Source: Fimenecus sp045532175
GTDB taxonomy: Bacteria; Bacillota; Clostridia; Oscillospirales; Acutalibacteraceae
Direction of reading: 5' to 3'
Assembly (NCBI GenBank): GCA_045532175.1
Contig: JAZSFK010000042.1
Span: 1 to 30,790, forward strand
Length of the DNA stretch: 30,790 nucleotides
Part shown: in pieces, positions 17,030 through 24,871 of the stretch
Layout of the letters: every line of letters starts with the position of its first letter
Numbering within the stretch: position 1 is the stretch's first letter
Program-made: the position numbers and the translations under genes
Notes under the pieces: model-generated
Told to the model about the DNA's origin: nothing
Database searches by the model: none
Seen by the model: the letters and a program-made list of their open reading frames with translations, nothing else

Positions 17030-17497
17030 ATGAGCTTTTTAGACAAAATTAAAAACATAGTTAATGTTGATGAGGACGGATATTATCCTGATGATGATAT
17101 TGACACAGGTTCATTCATTAGTTCAGACACATTTGATGAGCCGGAGGAAAAAGTAATCAGAACACAGCGTAGAGCACCTCGAAATATTGATGATAATAAG
17201 GTTGTTAATATTCATACAACAGCACAGCTTCAGGTTGTTTTGTCAAAGCCTGAAAAATTTGAAGAGGTTCGTGGTATTGCTGACAATCTTAATGAAAAGA
17301 GAACAGTTGTATTAAACCTTGAATCAGTTAGCAAAGAAGTTGCACGTCGTCTTATTGACTTTCTTACAGGTGTTGCTTATGCTAACAACGGACAAATTAA
17401 ACGTGTTGCTAACAGCACATTTATCATCACTCCATATAATGTTGATGTTATGGGTGATTTATTAGACGAACTTGAAAACAACGGAATGTTCTTCTAA
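17030..17497 (+). CDS. sepF: Cell division protein SepF
   Basis: A 155-residue division protein that bundles FtsZ filaments and ties them to the membrane. The N-terminus (MSFLDKIKNIV) is the amphipathic membrane-binding helix. An acidic linker follows, and residues about 70-150 form the SepF/DUF552 core with VVLNLESVSKEVARRLIDFL, FLTGVAYANNG and the closing STFIITPYNVDV. A clear GGGAGG site sits 10 bases ahead. In Bacillus the next genes are ylmG and ylmH before divIVA; here divIVA follows after only 56 bases. Confidence 0.95.
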   Translation: MSFLDKIKNIVNVDEDGYYPDDDIDTGSFISSDTFDEPEEKVIRTQRRAPRNIDDNKVVNIHTTAQLQVVLSKPEKFEEVRGIADNLNEKRTVVLNLESVSKEVARRLIDFLTGVAYANNGQIKRVANSTFIITPYNVDVMGDLLDELENNGMFF

Positions 17498-17553
17498 TAT
17501 TTTTCATATTTATAAAGAAAGAATTGCTTGATGGCAGAATGGGAAGGATTTAA

Positions 17554-18666
17554 ATGATAACACCTAATAAAATTAGAGAAAGAGTTTTCCAGACAACAGG
17601 ACGTGGCTCATATCGTTCTGATGATGTTGATATGTTCATAAATGAAGTTGCTTCATCTTATGAGCAGATGTATAAGGAAAATGGCGATTTAGTAAGAAAA
17701 ATCAGTATTCTTGCGAAAAAGGTTGAGGAATATCGAGCAGATGAAGAAAGCCTTAAAATGGCACTTCTTAACGCACAGAAGCTTGCTGACAGAATTGTTG
17801 CTGAAGCAAAGGAAACTGCAGCAAATGAGGTTGCATCTGTAAAGGGTGAAACTGATAAACTTCGTGCCGACGCTGCTGCTGATGCTAAAGCTTTGGAAGA
17901 AAATGCTAAAAATGAATCAGAAGCAATGCTTGCAAACGCAAAGGCAGAAGCTGCAAAAATTCTTGATGATGCTAACCGCGAGGCAAGTGACATTCTTGGT
18001 AATATCAACCGTAAGGTTACACACGAAAGTCTTGTGTATGAAATGATTCAGAAAGAAGCATCTGAGTTCAAGTCAAAGCTTATTGCTATGTACAGAGAAC
18101 ATATTACCCTTATCAATGACCTTCCGGAAATAGTTGATGAACAACTTAATGCAAAAGAAGAAACAGCAGAAGCTGAAGCCGTTGCAGAAGAGGTTGCTGA
18201 GGAAGTTCCTGAAGTAACTTATGAAGAGGTTGTTCTTGAACCTGTTGTTGAAGAGACAGCAGAAGTTGTTGAGGAAACACCTGTAGCAGAGGAAATTCCT
18301 GTTATTGACGAAACTGCGGAAGAAATTCCGGTAGTTGAAGAAGTGCCGGAGATGGTTGAAGATTTCGTAGTTATTGACGAGGTTGAGCCTGAAGAACCTG
18401 TTGTTGAGGATATCTACAGTGACCCTGTTTCAGAGGATGTATTCAACAGTTTTGCAGATTCTAATTATACAGCACCTGTTACAGAAAAGAAAAAGTCATT
18501 CAAGCTTGATTTGAGTCAGGTTAATTTCGCTGACGAGGATGATTATATTGCTCCTGTACAGCCACAATCTTCATTCTTTGATAACGTTGGCGTAATTGAA
18601 GATGTTGACGAAGCAGAAGATGACACACAGAATATGTCTTTTAAAGGATTTTTCAAAAAGAAATAA
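17554..18666 (+). CDS. DivIVA-family protein with long acidic tail
   Basis: A 370-residue polar/septal scaffold protein. Residues 1-65 are the DivIVA domain (TPNKIRERVF then YRSDDVDMFINEVASSYEQM), although the usual second membrane-contact signature is weak. Residues about 68-150 are an Ala/Glu/Lys-rich coiled coil. Residues about 200-305 are a Glu/Val/Pro low-complexity stretch built of EEVPEV-like units. A short basic end (GFFKKK) closes the protein. It is more than twice the length of Bacillus DivIVA (164 residues), mostly because of the tail. Its position after sepF supports a division role. Exact membership (DivIVA, GpsB-like or Wag31-like) is uncertain. Confidence 0.85.
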   Translation: MITPNKIRERVFQTTGRGSYRSDDVDMFINEVASSYEQMYKENGDLVRKISILAKKVEEYRADEESLKMALLNAQKLADRIVAEAKETAANEVASVKGETDKLRADAAADAKALEENAKNESEAMLANAKAEAAKILDDANREASDILGNINRKVTHESLVYEMIQKEASEFKSKLIAMYREHITLINDLPEIVDEQLNAKEETAEAEAVAEEVAEEVPEVTYEEVVLEPVVEETAEVVEETPVAEEIPVIDETAEEIPVVEEVPEMVEDFVVIDEVEPEEPVVEDIYSDPVSEDVFNSFADSNYTAPVTEKKKSFKLDLSQVNFADEDDYIAPVQPQSSFFDNVGVIEDVDEAEDDTQNMSFKGFFKKK

Positions 18667-18684
18667 AATAGACGAGGTATTTTA

Positions 18685-19170
18685 ATGCTTCAAGTAATTA
18701 CAATTATTTCCGTTGCGTTTTTAGTTGTTACGGACCAGATTATAAAATTACTTGTAATTGAACATCTCGAGCCGATTGGCAGCCTTCCGTTGATTGATGG
18801 TATTATTCAGTTGAAATATGCCGAAAATACAGGGGCTGCTTTTGGTTCTTTTAGTGCACATACAGAATTATTATCAATCTTCACTGCTGTGATGATAATA
18901 ATCGGATTTTGGTATTTGTTCGCAAAAAAGAATAAAATTGACGTTGAGTATGTTTGTATTGCACTTATAATTGCAGGTGGGTTAGGCAATCTTATTGACA
19001 GAATTTTCCGTGGCTTTGTTGTTGATTATATCGAACCCTTGTTTATAAATTTTGCAATCTTTAATTTCGCCGACATCCTTGTTACCTGCAGTGCGGTTAT
19101 TCTTGTTATCTGGTTAATATATGAAATCTATCGTGATGGTAAACTAGAAAAGGAACAAAAATCAAAATGA
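18685..19170 (+). CDS. lspA: Lipoprotein signal peptidase (signal peptidase II)
   Basis: A 161-residue integral membrane aspartyl protease that cleaves signal peptides from diacylglyceryl-modified prolipoproteins. Four hydrophobic segments are visible. The catalytic aspartates are D105 in GNLIDRIFRGFVVDY and D130 in FNFADI, and the conserved AENTGAAFG stretch lies at 46-54. The ATG overlaps nothing upstream (18 bases after divIVA). Its end overlaps the pseudouridine synthase start by four bases, a common lspA-rluD arrangement. Confidence 0.95.
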   Translation: MLQVITIISVAFLVVTDQIIKLLVIEHLEPIGSLPLIDGIIQLKYAENTGAAFGSFSAHTELLSIFTAVMIIIGFWYLFAKKNKIDVEYVCIALIIAGGLGNLIDRIFRGFVVDYIEPLFINFAIFNFADILVTCSAVILVIWLIYEIYRDGKLEKEQKSK

Positions 19171-20078
19171 GTGATATTATTATTGATGTTCCTCAGGAGT
19201 ATGAGGGAGAGAGAATTGATAAATTCTTGTCCGTTCTTTTAAGGGACTCCTCGCGAAATTCCATACAAAAGCTTATTGAAGAGGGTAAAGTCCTTTCCAA
19301 TGGGAATAAAGTGAATAAAAAGTATAAGGTGAAAACCGACGATGAAATTACGGTGCTTCCCAATGAACTTAAGCCTTTGGATGCTGAGCCTGAAAATATT
19401 CCGCTGGATATAGTGTATGAGGATGATGATTTGCTTGTGGTCAACAAACCACGAGGAATGGTAGTTCATCCTGCGCCGGGTAATTATAGCGGGACACTTG
19501 TCAATGCACTGCTTTATCATTGTAAGGATTCTTTGTCAGGTATAAATGGTGTTTTGCGTCCGGGTATTGTTCATAGAATTGATAAGGACACAAGCGGACT
19601 TCTAATCGTTGCAAAAAATGATAAAGCTCATATAGGTCTTGCCGAGCAGATTAAGGAGCATAGTTTTACCCGTGAATATAATGCAGTTATTGTTGGCCAT
19701 TTAAAAGAGAATGAGGGGACAGTCAATGCACCAATCGGTAGGAATCCTAAAGACAGAAAGAAAATGTGCGTTACAATGCAGAACTCAAAAAATGCAGTTA
19801 CCCATTATTCTGTTATTGAGGATTTTGATGGGTACTCACACATATCATTAAGGCTTGAAACAGGTCGAACTCACCAGATTCGTGTACACATGGCACATTT
19901 AGGTCATCCTGTTGCAGGGGATATGGTTTACGGTAATGATAAAAAAAGCACCTTTCTTAACGGACAGTGCTTACATGCAATAAAAATCGGGTTTGTTCAC
20001 CCGATAACAAATGAATACCTTGAATTTACATCGGATTTACCCGACTATTTCAAGGAGTTTTTGAATAAACTTAGATGA
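19167..20078 (+). CDS. RluA/RluD-family pseudouridine synthase
   Basis: A 303-residue RNA pseudouridine synthase. The N-terminal S4 RNA-binding domain (about 13-75, ERIDKFLSVLL) is followed by the catalytic RluA fold with the hallmark HRIDKDTSGLLIVAK, where D139 is the catalytic aspartate. RTHQIRVHMAHLGHPVAGD near 230-250 is the second family signature. The RluD-type layout suggests that it modifies helix 69 of 23S rRNA, but family members with the same architecture have other targets, so no symbol is given. It starts inside the lspA stop (ATGA overlap). Confidence 0.92.
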   Translation: MSDIIIDVPQEYEGERIDKFLSVLLRDSSRNSIQKLIEEGKVLSNGNKVNKKYKVKTDDEITVLPNELKPLDAEPENIPLDIVYEDDDLLVVNKPRGMVVHPAPGNYSGTLVNALLYHCKDSLSGINGVLRPGIVHRIDKDTSGLLIVAKNDKAHIGLAEQIKEHSFTREYNAVIVGHLKENEGTVNAPIGRNPKDRKKMCVTMQNSKNAVTHYSVIEDFDGYSHISLRLETGRTHQIRVHMAHLGHPVAGDMVYGNDKKSTFLNGQCLHAIKIGFVHPITNEYLEFTSDLPDYFKEFLNKLR

Positions 20079-20093
20079 GAGCGGGGTATAAAA

Positions 20094-20924
20094 ATGTCAC
20101 ATAAAGACCTGTCAAACTGGCTTGTAGTGTCAGATATTGACGGAACTCTCAATAATAAATTAAGAAAGCTTCCTAAAAGGAATCTTGAAGCAATAAAGCA
20201 CTTTGTACTCAAGTGCAACGGTCACTTTACATTGGCATCCGGCAGAAATGTAGAGTCAATGAGAAAGCATTATAACAGATTACCGATTAAAGGTACCCCT
20301 GCAGTTGTTCTTAATGGTGCAGGTGTTTATGACTATGCACAAGAAAAAATGTTGCATTTTACACCAATCAACCAAAAGGCAGTTGATTTGGTTTTTGAAA
20401 TTTATAAGAAATTTCCGGCACTAGAAATTGAAATTCTTACAGATAAGGTTATTTATACATTGAATGCAAAAATCTTTGCACCCTGTATGGTACTGGCGGA
20501 CAAGCTTCACTGTGTAAATTGTAAGAGTGTTGATGAAGTGCCAAGAGAAAATTGGGGTAAAGTAATTTTCCTTGGTATGCCACCACTTATCAGTGCAGTT
20601 AAAAAATATGCTTTGTCACTTGAAAATACAGGTGCAAACTTTATGTCAAGTTCAATATGCTCCTTTGAGATGCTTAATGAGGGTGTACATAAGGGAACTG
20701 CATTGATGAAAATTGCTGAAATATATGGCATTGAACATAAGTATACTGCTGCAATCGGCGACTATTTCAACGATTATGATATGCTTAAAACAGTCGGACT
20801 TCCTGCATGCTGCGGACAAGCACCAAAGGAGATGCACGAAATTGCAAAATTCCATGCGTGTCATTGTAATAACGGTGCTGTGGCGGACTTGCTTGAATAC
20901 ATAATGAATGATTACAAAGAATAA
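20094..20924 (+). CDS. HAD-superfamily (Cof-type) phosphatase
   Basis: A 276-residue HAD hydrolase of subfamily IIB. Motif I is VVSDIDGTLN with D14 as the nucleophile and D16 as the acid/base. The motif II region is TLASGRN. Motif IV is IGDYFNDYDML near 222-232, with the conserved aspartates that bind magnesium. A C2-type cap lies between about 85 and 185. Such enzymes dephosphorylate sugar phosphates, FMN or similar small molecules, and the substrate cannot be read from sequence. It is 15 bases after the pseudouridine synthase gene and appears co-transcribed. Confidence 0.88.
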   Translation: MSHKDLSNWLVVSDIDGTLNNKLRKLPKRNLEAIKHFVLKCNGHFTLASGRNVESMRKHYNRLPIKGTPAVVLNGAGVYDYAQEKMLHFTPINQKAVDLVFEIYKKFPALEIEILTDKVIYTLNAKIFAPCMVLADKLHCVNCKSVDEVPRENWGKVIFLGMPPLISAVKKYALSLENTGANFMSSSICSFEMLNEGVHKGTALMKIAEIYGIEHKYTAAIGDYFNDYDMLKTVGLPACCGQAPKEMHEIAKFHACHCNNGAVADLLEYIMNDYKE

Positions 20925-20947
20925 TATAAAAAATAGGGGGAGTAAAA

Positions 20948-21793
20948 ATGAACGCTTCTTTGAAAAAGGAACTTGAAATTTTTGCAACAAAAGAAAGACT
21001 TCTCTTGTTAGAGGGTATTTTTAATGCAAAGGCCGGTCATCCCGGTGGTTCACTTTCAATTGCAGAACTTATGGCTTATCTCTACAATGTAGAGATGAAA
21101 ATTGATGCTGCTAATCCAAAATGGGAGGACAGAGACAGATTTGTTCTTTCAAAAGGTCACGCTGCACCTGCTCTTTATGCAACACTTGCACTTAAAGGCT
21201 TTTTCCCGACAGAAGATATGAAAACACTTCGCAAATCTGATTCTTATCTTCAGGGACACCCAAGTATGAAATGTGTTCCGGGTGTTGATATGAGTACAGG
21301 CTCACTTGGACAAGGTGTTTCTGCCGCAGTCGGTATGGCTCTTGCGGGCAAACTTGACAATAAGGATTACAGAGTTTATACAATCCTTGGTGACGGTGAA
21401 ATTGAAGAAGGTCAGGTTTGGGAAGCAGCAATGTTTGCAAATGCAAAGAAACTTGATAACCTTGTTGTAATTGTTGACAATAACAATCTTCAGATTGATG
21501 GTACTGTTGAAGAGGTTAACTCACCATACCCAATCCCTGAAAAGTTTACAGCATTCGGCTTCAATACAATCGAAATCGACGGTAACAACTTTGACGAAAT
21601 CGAAGCAGCACTTGAAAATGCAAAGGCTTGCAAGGGTAAACCTACTGCAATCGTAGCAAAAACAGTTAAGGGCAAAGGCGTTTCCTATATGGAAAATCAG
21701 GTTAACTGGCACGGTGCTGCTCCAAATGAAGAACTTTATAATCAGGCAGTAGCAGAGCTTACTGCAAAACTTAATGAATTGGAGGGTGTATAA
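20948..21793 (+). CDS. Transketolase, N-terminal subunit
   Basis: A 281-residue thiamine-diphosphate-binding half of a split transketolase (pentose phosphate pathway: two-carbon transfers between ketose and aldose phosphates). It contains GHPGGSLSIAELMA (30-43), LSKGHAAPALYA, the STGSLGQGVSAAVGMALAGK region and the ThDP motif GDGEIEEGQ (148-156) ending in the magnesium-binding DNNN (177-180). The other half is encoded immediately downstream, with one base between stop and start. AGGGGGAG precedes the ATG. Length is typical of split transketolases in Clostridia and archaea. Confidence 0.94.
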   Translation: MNASLKKELEIFATKERLLLLEGIFNAKAGHPGGSLSIAELMAYLYNVEMKIDAANPKWEDRDRFVLSKGHAAPALYATLALKGFFPTEDMKTLRKSDSYLQGHPSMKCVPGVDMSTGSLGQGVSAAVGMALAGKLDNKDYRVYTILGDGEIEEGQVWEAAMFANAKKLDNLVVIVDNNNLQIDGTVEEVNSPYPIPEKFTAFGFNTIEIDGNNFDEIEAALENAKACKGKPTAIVAKTVKGKGVSYMENQVNWHGAAPNEELYNQAVAELTAKLNELEGV

Positions 21794-21794
21794 A

Positions 21795-22742
21795 ATGAGC
21801 GAAGTAATTAAAACAGCAACTCGTGATGCTTACGGTAAAGCACTTGTTGAATTAGGTAATACAGATGCTAAAATTCTTGTTCTTGATGCAGACTTGGCTG
21901 CTGCAACAAAAACAGGTATGTTCAAGAAAGCACACCCTGAAAAATTCATTGACTGCGGTATCGCAGAAGGTAATATGATGGGTGTTGCTGCCGGTCTTGC
22001 AAGTGCAGGATATACAGTTTTTGCATCATCATTCGCAATGTTTGCAGCAGGTCGTGCTTTTGAACAGGTCAGAAACTCAATCAGCTATACAAATCTCAAT
22101 GTTAAAATCGGTGCAACTCACGCAGGTATTTCCGTTGGTGAAGACGGTGCAAGCCATCAATGCTGTGAAGATATCGGCCTCATGAGAACAATTCCGAATA
22201 TGGTAATTCTCAATCCTGCTGATGATGTTGAAGCAAGACTTTGCGTACTTGCCGCAGCAGAGCACGAAGGTCCTGTTTATATGCGATTTGGTCGTCTTGC
22301 AGTACCGAGAGTATTCGATGAAGATTATAAATTTGAAATCGGTAAGGGCAATGTGCTTAAAGAGGGCGACGATGTTACAATCATCGCAACAGGCCTTATG
22401 GTAAACGAAGCACTTATGGCTTACGAAACACTTAAAGAAGAAGGTATCAATGCAAGGGTTGTTAATATGGCAACAATCAAACCTATTGACCGTGACCTTG
22501 TAATTGAGTCTGCAAAGAAAACAGGCGTAATCGTTACAGCAGAAGAACATAATGTGATTGGTGGTCTTGGCTCAGCAGTTGCAGAAGTGGTTTGCGAAAC
22601 AGTTCCTGTACCTGTTCTTCGCGTTGGTGTTGAAGATACATTCGGTAAATCAGGTCCTGCAGTACAGCTTCTCCACGAGTTCGGACTTGACGCTGCAAAC
22701 ATCGTTGCAAAATGTAAACAAGCGGTTGCTCTTAAAAAATAA
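21795..22742 (+). CDS. Transketolase, C-terminal subunit
   Basis: A 315-residue partner of the upstream protein, carrying the pyrimidine-binding and C-terminal transketolase domains. Catalytic Glu58 lies in FIDCGIAEGNMMGVAAGLA. GATHAGISVGEDGASHQ holds the substrate-binding histidines. The C-terminal domain has VITAEEHNVIGGLGSAVAEVV and GVEDTFGKSG. The ATG at 21795 is one base past the previous stop and eight bases after GGAGGG (21781-21786). A strong terminator follows, so this is the last gene of the run. Confidence 0.94.
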   Translation: MSEVIKTATRDAYGKALVELGNTDAKILVLDADLAAATKTGMFKKAHPEKFIDCGIAEGNMMGVAAGLASAGYTVFASSFAMFAAGRAFEQVRNSISYTNLNVKIGATHAGISVGEDGASHQCCEDIGLMRTIPNMVILNPADDVEARLCVLAAAEHEGPVYMRFGRLAVPRVFDEDYKFEIGKGNVLKEGDDVTIIATGLMVNEALMAYETLKEEGINARVVNMATIKPIDRDLVIESAKKTGVIVTAEEHNVIGGLGSAVAEVVCETVPVPVLRVGVEDTFGKSGPAVQLLHEFGLDAANIVAKCKQAVALKK

Positions 22743-22754
22743 ACAGTATTTCAG

Positions 22755-22780
22755 GCGGGGTTTAAAAACCCCGCTTTTAT
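22755..22780 (+). terminator. Rho-independent terminator after transketolase
   Basis: A perfect nine-base-pair stem (GCGGGGTTT at 22755-22763, AAACCCCGC at 22766-22774) is followed by TTTTATTATT. It marks the end of the housekeeping run. The 22781-22901 stretch downstream holds no gene, tRNA or riboswitch that I can see. Confidence 0.9.
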
Positions 22781-22901
22781 TATTGTGGTGTGAAAATACT
22801 AATTTGTTGAACTGTAACCTTACATTTCTGTTTATGCATTTTACACTTAAAAAACAAAATTCTTTGTGCAACATTACCTGTTAAAATATTAACATTGTTT
22901 A

Positions 22902-22930
22902 TTGACAAATTTTAGTACGCGTGCTAAAAT
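22902..22930 (+). promoter_or_regulatory. Strong predicted promoter of the TetR-AIM24 operon
   Basis: A consensus -35 TTGACA (22902-22907) and a -10 TAAAAT (22925-22930) have exactly 17 bases between them. The spacer and the -10 box are covered by operator 1, and operator 2 lies just past the expected start point, an arrangement suited to tight self-repression. Confidence 0.75.
22909..22930. promoter_or_regulatory. Palindromic operator 1 for the TetR regulator
   Basis: The core TTAGTACGCGTGCTAA (22912-22927) is a 16-base palindrome with a single asymmetric pair, and the flanks AT.../...AT extend the symmetry to 22909-22930. It sits between and over the -35 and -10 boxes. Its sequence matches operator 2 in 14 of 16 core positions. 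Confidence 0.75.
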
Positions 22931-22942
22931 AGGACATATACT

Positions 22943-22964
22943 AAATTAGTATGCGTACTAATTT
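22943..22964. promoter_or_regulatory. Palindromic operator 2 for the TetR regulator
   Basis: The core TTAGTATGCGTACTAA (22946-22961), with matching AAA/TTT flanks, is a near-perfect 22-base palindrome. Its centre is 34 bases from that of operator 1, about three helical turns, so two TetR dimers could bind on nearly the same face of the DNA. Confidence 0.75.
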
Positions 22965-22980
22965 GTGAGAGGTGAAAAAT

Positions 22981-23685
22981 TTGGCTCGCAGAAAAACCAA
23001 CTTGACAAAGCTTGAAATTATGCAAGTTGCGATGAGAATGTTCCTTGAAAAAGGCTTTACAGGCACATCGGCAAAGGCAATAAGTAACGAGCTTAATATC
23101 AGCACAGGTAATCTTACGTTTTATTATCCCACAAAAGAACATATGCTTTTAGAACTCACAAAAGAGATTACACAGTTTCATACAAAGAGTATCGATAAGG
23201 TTTTAAGAAACGGAAAAAACGACTTGTATTCATACTGTTGGGAGATAACGGCACAAATTGTTCTTTGTGAAGAGAATGAGCAGGCAAAAGATATTTATCT
23301 TGCAATTTATTCGCACCCCTTAACACTTCAATACATAAAGGATTGGACTGCCGAAAAAAACCAAAGAATTTTAGGCGAAAGGCTTAAAGACTGGACACCC
23401 GAAAGGTTCAGACGAGTCGAAAATGTAACAAGCTGTATTGAGCGAAGCGCATTAACTGAAGCTTGCACAGATGTTTACACAATCGAAGATAAAATAAGGC
23501 TTATTCTTACCTGTCTTTTAAAGATTTATGATATAGGTTATGAGGAAAGGGAAAGGATAATCGGAGAAATACTTAAGCTCGATTATCGTAAAACAGGTCA
23601 CGAGTTGTTAAAGCAATTAACAAAATATGTTGAAAAACAGGCTGAACAAGCAATTGAAGATGCAATCAAAGAACATTATAAATAA
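22981..23685 (+). CDS. TetR-family transcriptional regulator
   Basis: A 234-residue repressor-type protein. Residues about 8-55 form the TetR helix-turn-helix domain (IMQVAMRMFLEKGFTGTSAKAISNEL then STGNLTFYYPTKEHML, the usual G-x-L-Y-x-H/Y-F-x-x-K/S-E pattern). The rest is a helical ligand-binding and dimer domain with no recognisable ligand. The TTG at 22981 (MARRKT) lies eight bases after GAGAGG. The in-frame GTG at 22972 overlaps that site and is less likely. It should control its own promoter through the two palindromes just upstream, and with it the AIM24-family gene 14 bases downstream. Confidence 0.9.
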   Translation: MARRKTNLTKLEIMQVAMRMFLEKGFTGTSAKAISNELNISTGNLTFYYPTKEHMLLELTKEITQFHTKSIDKVLRNGKNDLYSYCWEITAQIVLCEENEQAKDIYLAIYSHPLTLQYIKDWTAEKNQRILGERLKDWTPERFRRVENVTSCIERSALTEACTDVYTIEDKIRLILTCLLKIYDIGYEERERIIGEILKLDYRKTGHELLKQLTKYVEKQAEQAIEDAIKEHYK

Positions 23686-23699
23686 GCGGAGGAATCTCT

Positions 23700-24425
23700 A
23701 TGTTGAAGTATACAATTGAGGGCGGTCACTTGCCTGTGGTTATATGTTACCCTGAAATGGGTCAGACCTTATGCACAGAGGGTGGCTCAATGAGTTGGAT
23801 GAGCCCCAATATGAAAATGGAAACAAATTCGGGCGGTGGCTTTAAAAAAGCACTTGGCAGAATGTTCGCAGGCGAGTCAATATTCTTAAATGAATATACC
23901 CCGCAGGGCGGTAGCGGAATGATAGCATTTGCTTCAAGCTTTCCGGGTTCAATAATTCCTTATGAGGTAACCCCGGGTAATGGAATTATTGTTCAGAAAC
24001 GCGGTTTTTTAGCAATGGAAAAGGGCTTGGATTTGTCAATATATTTCCATAAGAAACTGGGTTCGGGCTTTGTAGGCGGTGAGGGCTTTATAATGCAGAA
24101 AATCACAGGTAACGGACTTGTGTTTTTAGAGATTGACGGTCATTGTCAGCAGTATGATTTAGCCCCCGGTCAGAGCATCGTGGTGGACACCGGCTATCTT
24201 GCTGCAATGAGTGAAACCTGCACAATGGATATTCAGACAATTAAGGGTGCAAAAAACGTGCTTTTTGGTGGCGAAGGATTTTTCAATACCGTAATTACAG
24301 GACCCGGCAGAATCTATTTACAGACAATGCCACTTATGAAAACTGCACAGGCGCTTATTCCTTATATGCCCACCGCATCAGGCAGTTCAAATAGCGGGGG
24401 CTTTAGCATAAACATTGGTAATTAG
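23700..24425 (+). CDS. AIM24 / TIGR00266-family protein
   Basis: A 241-residue Gly-rich all-beta protein of the AIM24 (DUF124) family, whose biochemical role in bacteria is not established. Typical features are the repeated MSWM-to-MET strand near 33-43, the FKKALGRMFAGES loop, and the QKITGNGLVFLE and GPGRIYLQTMPL strands near the end. There is no signal peptide. Coupling to a TetR gene (14-base gap, GGAGG at 23688-23692) suggests that it responds to the same signal. Its stop codon (23423+1000, i.e. 24423-24425) is immediately followed by an AT-rich inverted-repeat arm. Confidence 0.88.
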   Translation: MLKYTIEGGHLPVVICYPEMGQTLCTEGGSMSWMSPNMKMETNSGGGFKKALGRMFAGESIFLNEYTPQGGSGMIAFASSFPGSIIPYEVTPGNGIIVQKRGFLAMEKGLDLSIYFHKKLGSGFVGGEGFIMQKITGNGLVFLEIDGHCQQYDLAPGQSIVVDTGYLAAMSETCTMDIQTIKGAKNVLFGGEGFFNTVITGPGRIYLQTMPLMKTAQALIPYMPTASGSSNSGGFSINIGN

Positions 24426-24459
24426 AATTCGAAATGCGAAATTCGTAATTCGAAATTGG
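24425..24459. repeat. Left inverted-repeat arm of the four-helix-bundle cassette
   Basis: GAAATTCG-type units run from the last base of the preceding stop codon. The block AAATGCGAAATTCG (24432-24445) and the end CGAAATTG (24451-24458) are found as exact reverse complements in the right arm. The arm's inner edge supplies the TTGGAG binding site for the enclosed gene. Confidence 0.8.
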
Positions 24460-24467
24460 AGATAAAA

Positions 24468-24815
24468 ATGAAAGAGAACATAATAGAAGAAAAAAGTTTT
24501 GACTTTGCAGTACGAATTGTTAATTTATATAAGTATTTAACAGGTGAACAAAAAGAATATGTAATGTCAAAGCAACTGCTCAGGTGCGGAACAAGTATCG
24601 GTGCGAATGTTGCTGAATCACAAAGGGCACAAACAAGACCCGATTTTCATACGAAATTAACTATAGCATCAAAAGAGGCAGACGAAACATATTTTTGGTT
24701 AAGACTTTTACATAAAACAGAATATCTGACAGATAAAGAATTTGAAAGTCTTGAAAAAGACATAAAAGAAATAATAGCAATATTGGTAACAATATGCAAA
24801 AAAACCAAGCAATAA
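24468..24815 (+). CDS. Four-helix-bundle protein of the 23S rRNA intervening-sequence family
   Basis: A 115-residue helical protein of the S23 / four-helix-bundle family (TIGR02436), first known as the ORF in 23S rRNA intervening sequences and related to the Avd accessory proteins of diversity-generating retroelements. Signatures are SFDFAVRIVNLYKYL, then the highly conserved RCGTSIGANVAESQRAQ, then FHTKLTIASKEADETYFWLRLL. I chose the ATG at 24468, six bases after GGAG. The TTG at 24456 is rejected because it lies in the repeat arm. Here it stands free in an intergenic slot, bracketed by inverted repeats and not inside an rRNA gene. It is probably a mobile or selfish cassette. Its molecular function is unknown. 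Confidence 0.88.
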   Translation: MKENIIEEKSFDFAVRIVNLYKYLTGEQKEYVMSKQLLRCGTSIGANVAESQRAQTRPDFHTKLTIASKEADETYFWLRLLHKTEYLTDKEFESLEKDIKEIIAILVTICKKTKQ

Positions 24816-24818
24816 AAT

Positions 24819-24861
24819 CAATTTCGAATTTCGCATTTAGAATTTCGAATTTAAGAATTGG
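24819..24861. repeat. Right inverted-repeat arm of the cassette
   Basis: CAATTTCG (24819-24826) and CGAATTTCGCATTT (24825-24838) are exact reverse complements of left-arm blocks, with extra ATTTCGAATT units after them. The arm starts three bases after the stop codon and its edge runs into the GGAGG site of the next gene. Confidence 0.8.
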
Positions 24862-24871
24862 AGGAAATAAT

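Noticed and set aside
22077..22550. Reverse-strand Cys-rich open frame opposite the transketolase subunit
   Set aside because: It is the antisense of a highly conserved coding region. The cysteines come from complement codons of Ala/Thr-rich stretches, and no binding site precedes it.
22781..22901. Riboswitch or small RNA between the transketolase terminator and the TetR promoter
   Set aside because: AT-rich sequence without a conserved aptamer motif or a strong hairpin. It lies upstream of the predicted promoter.
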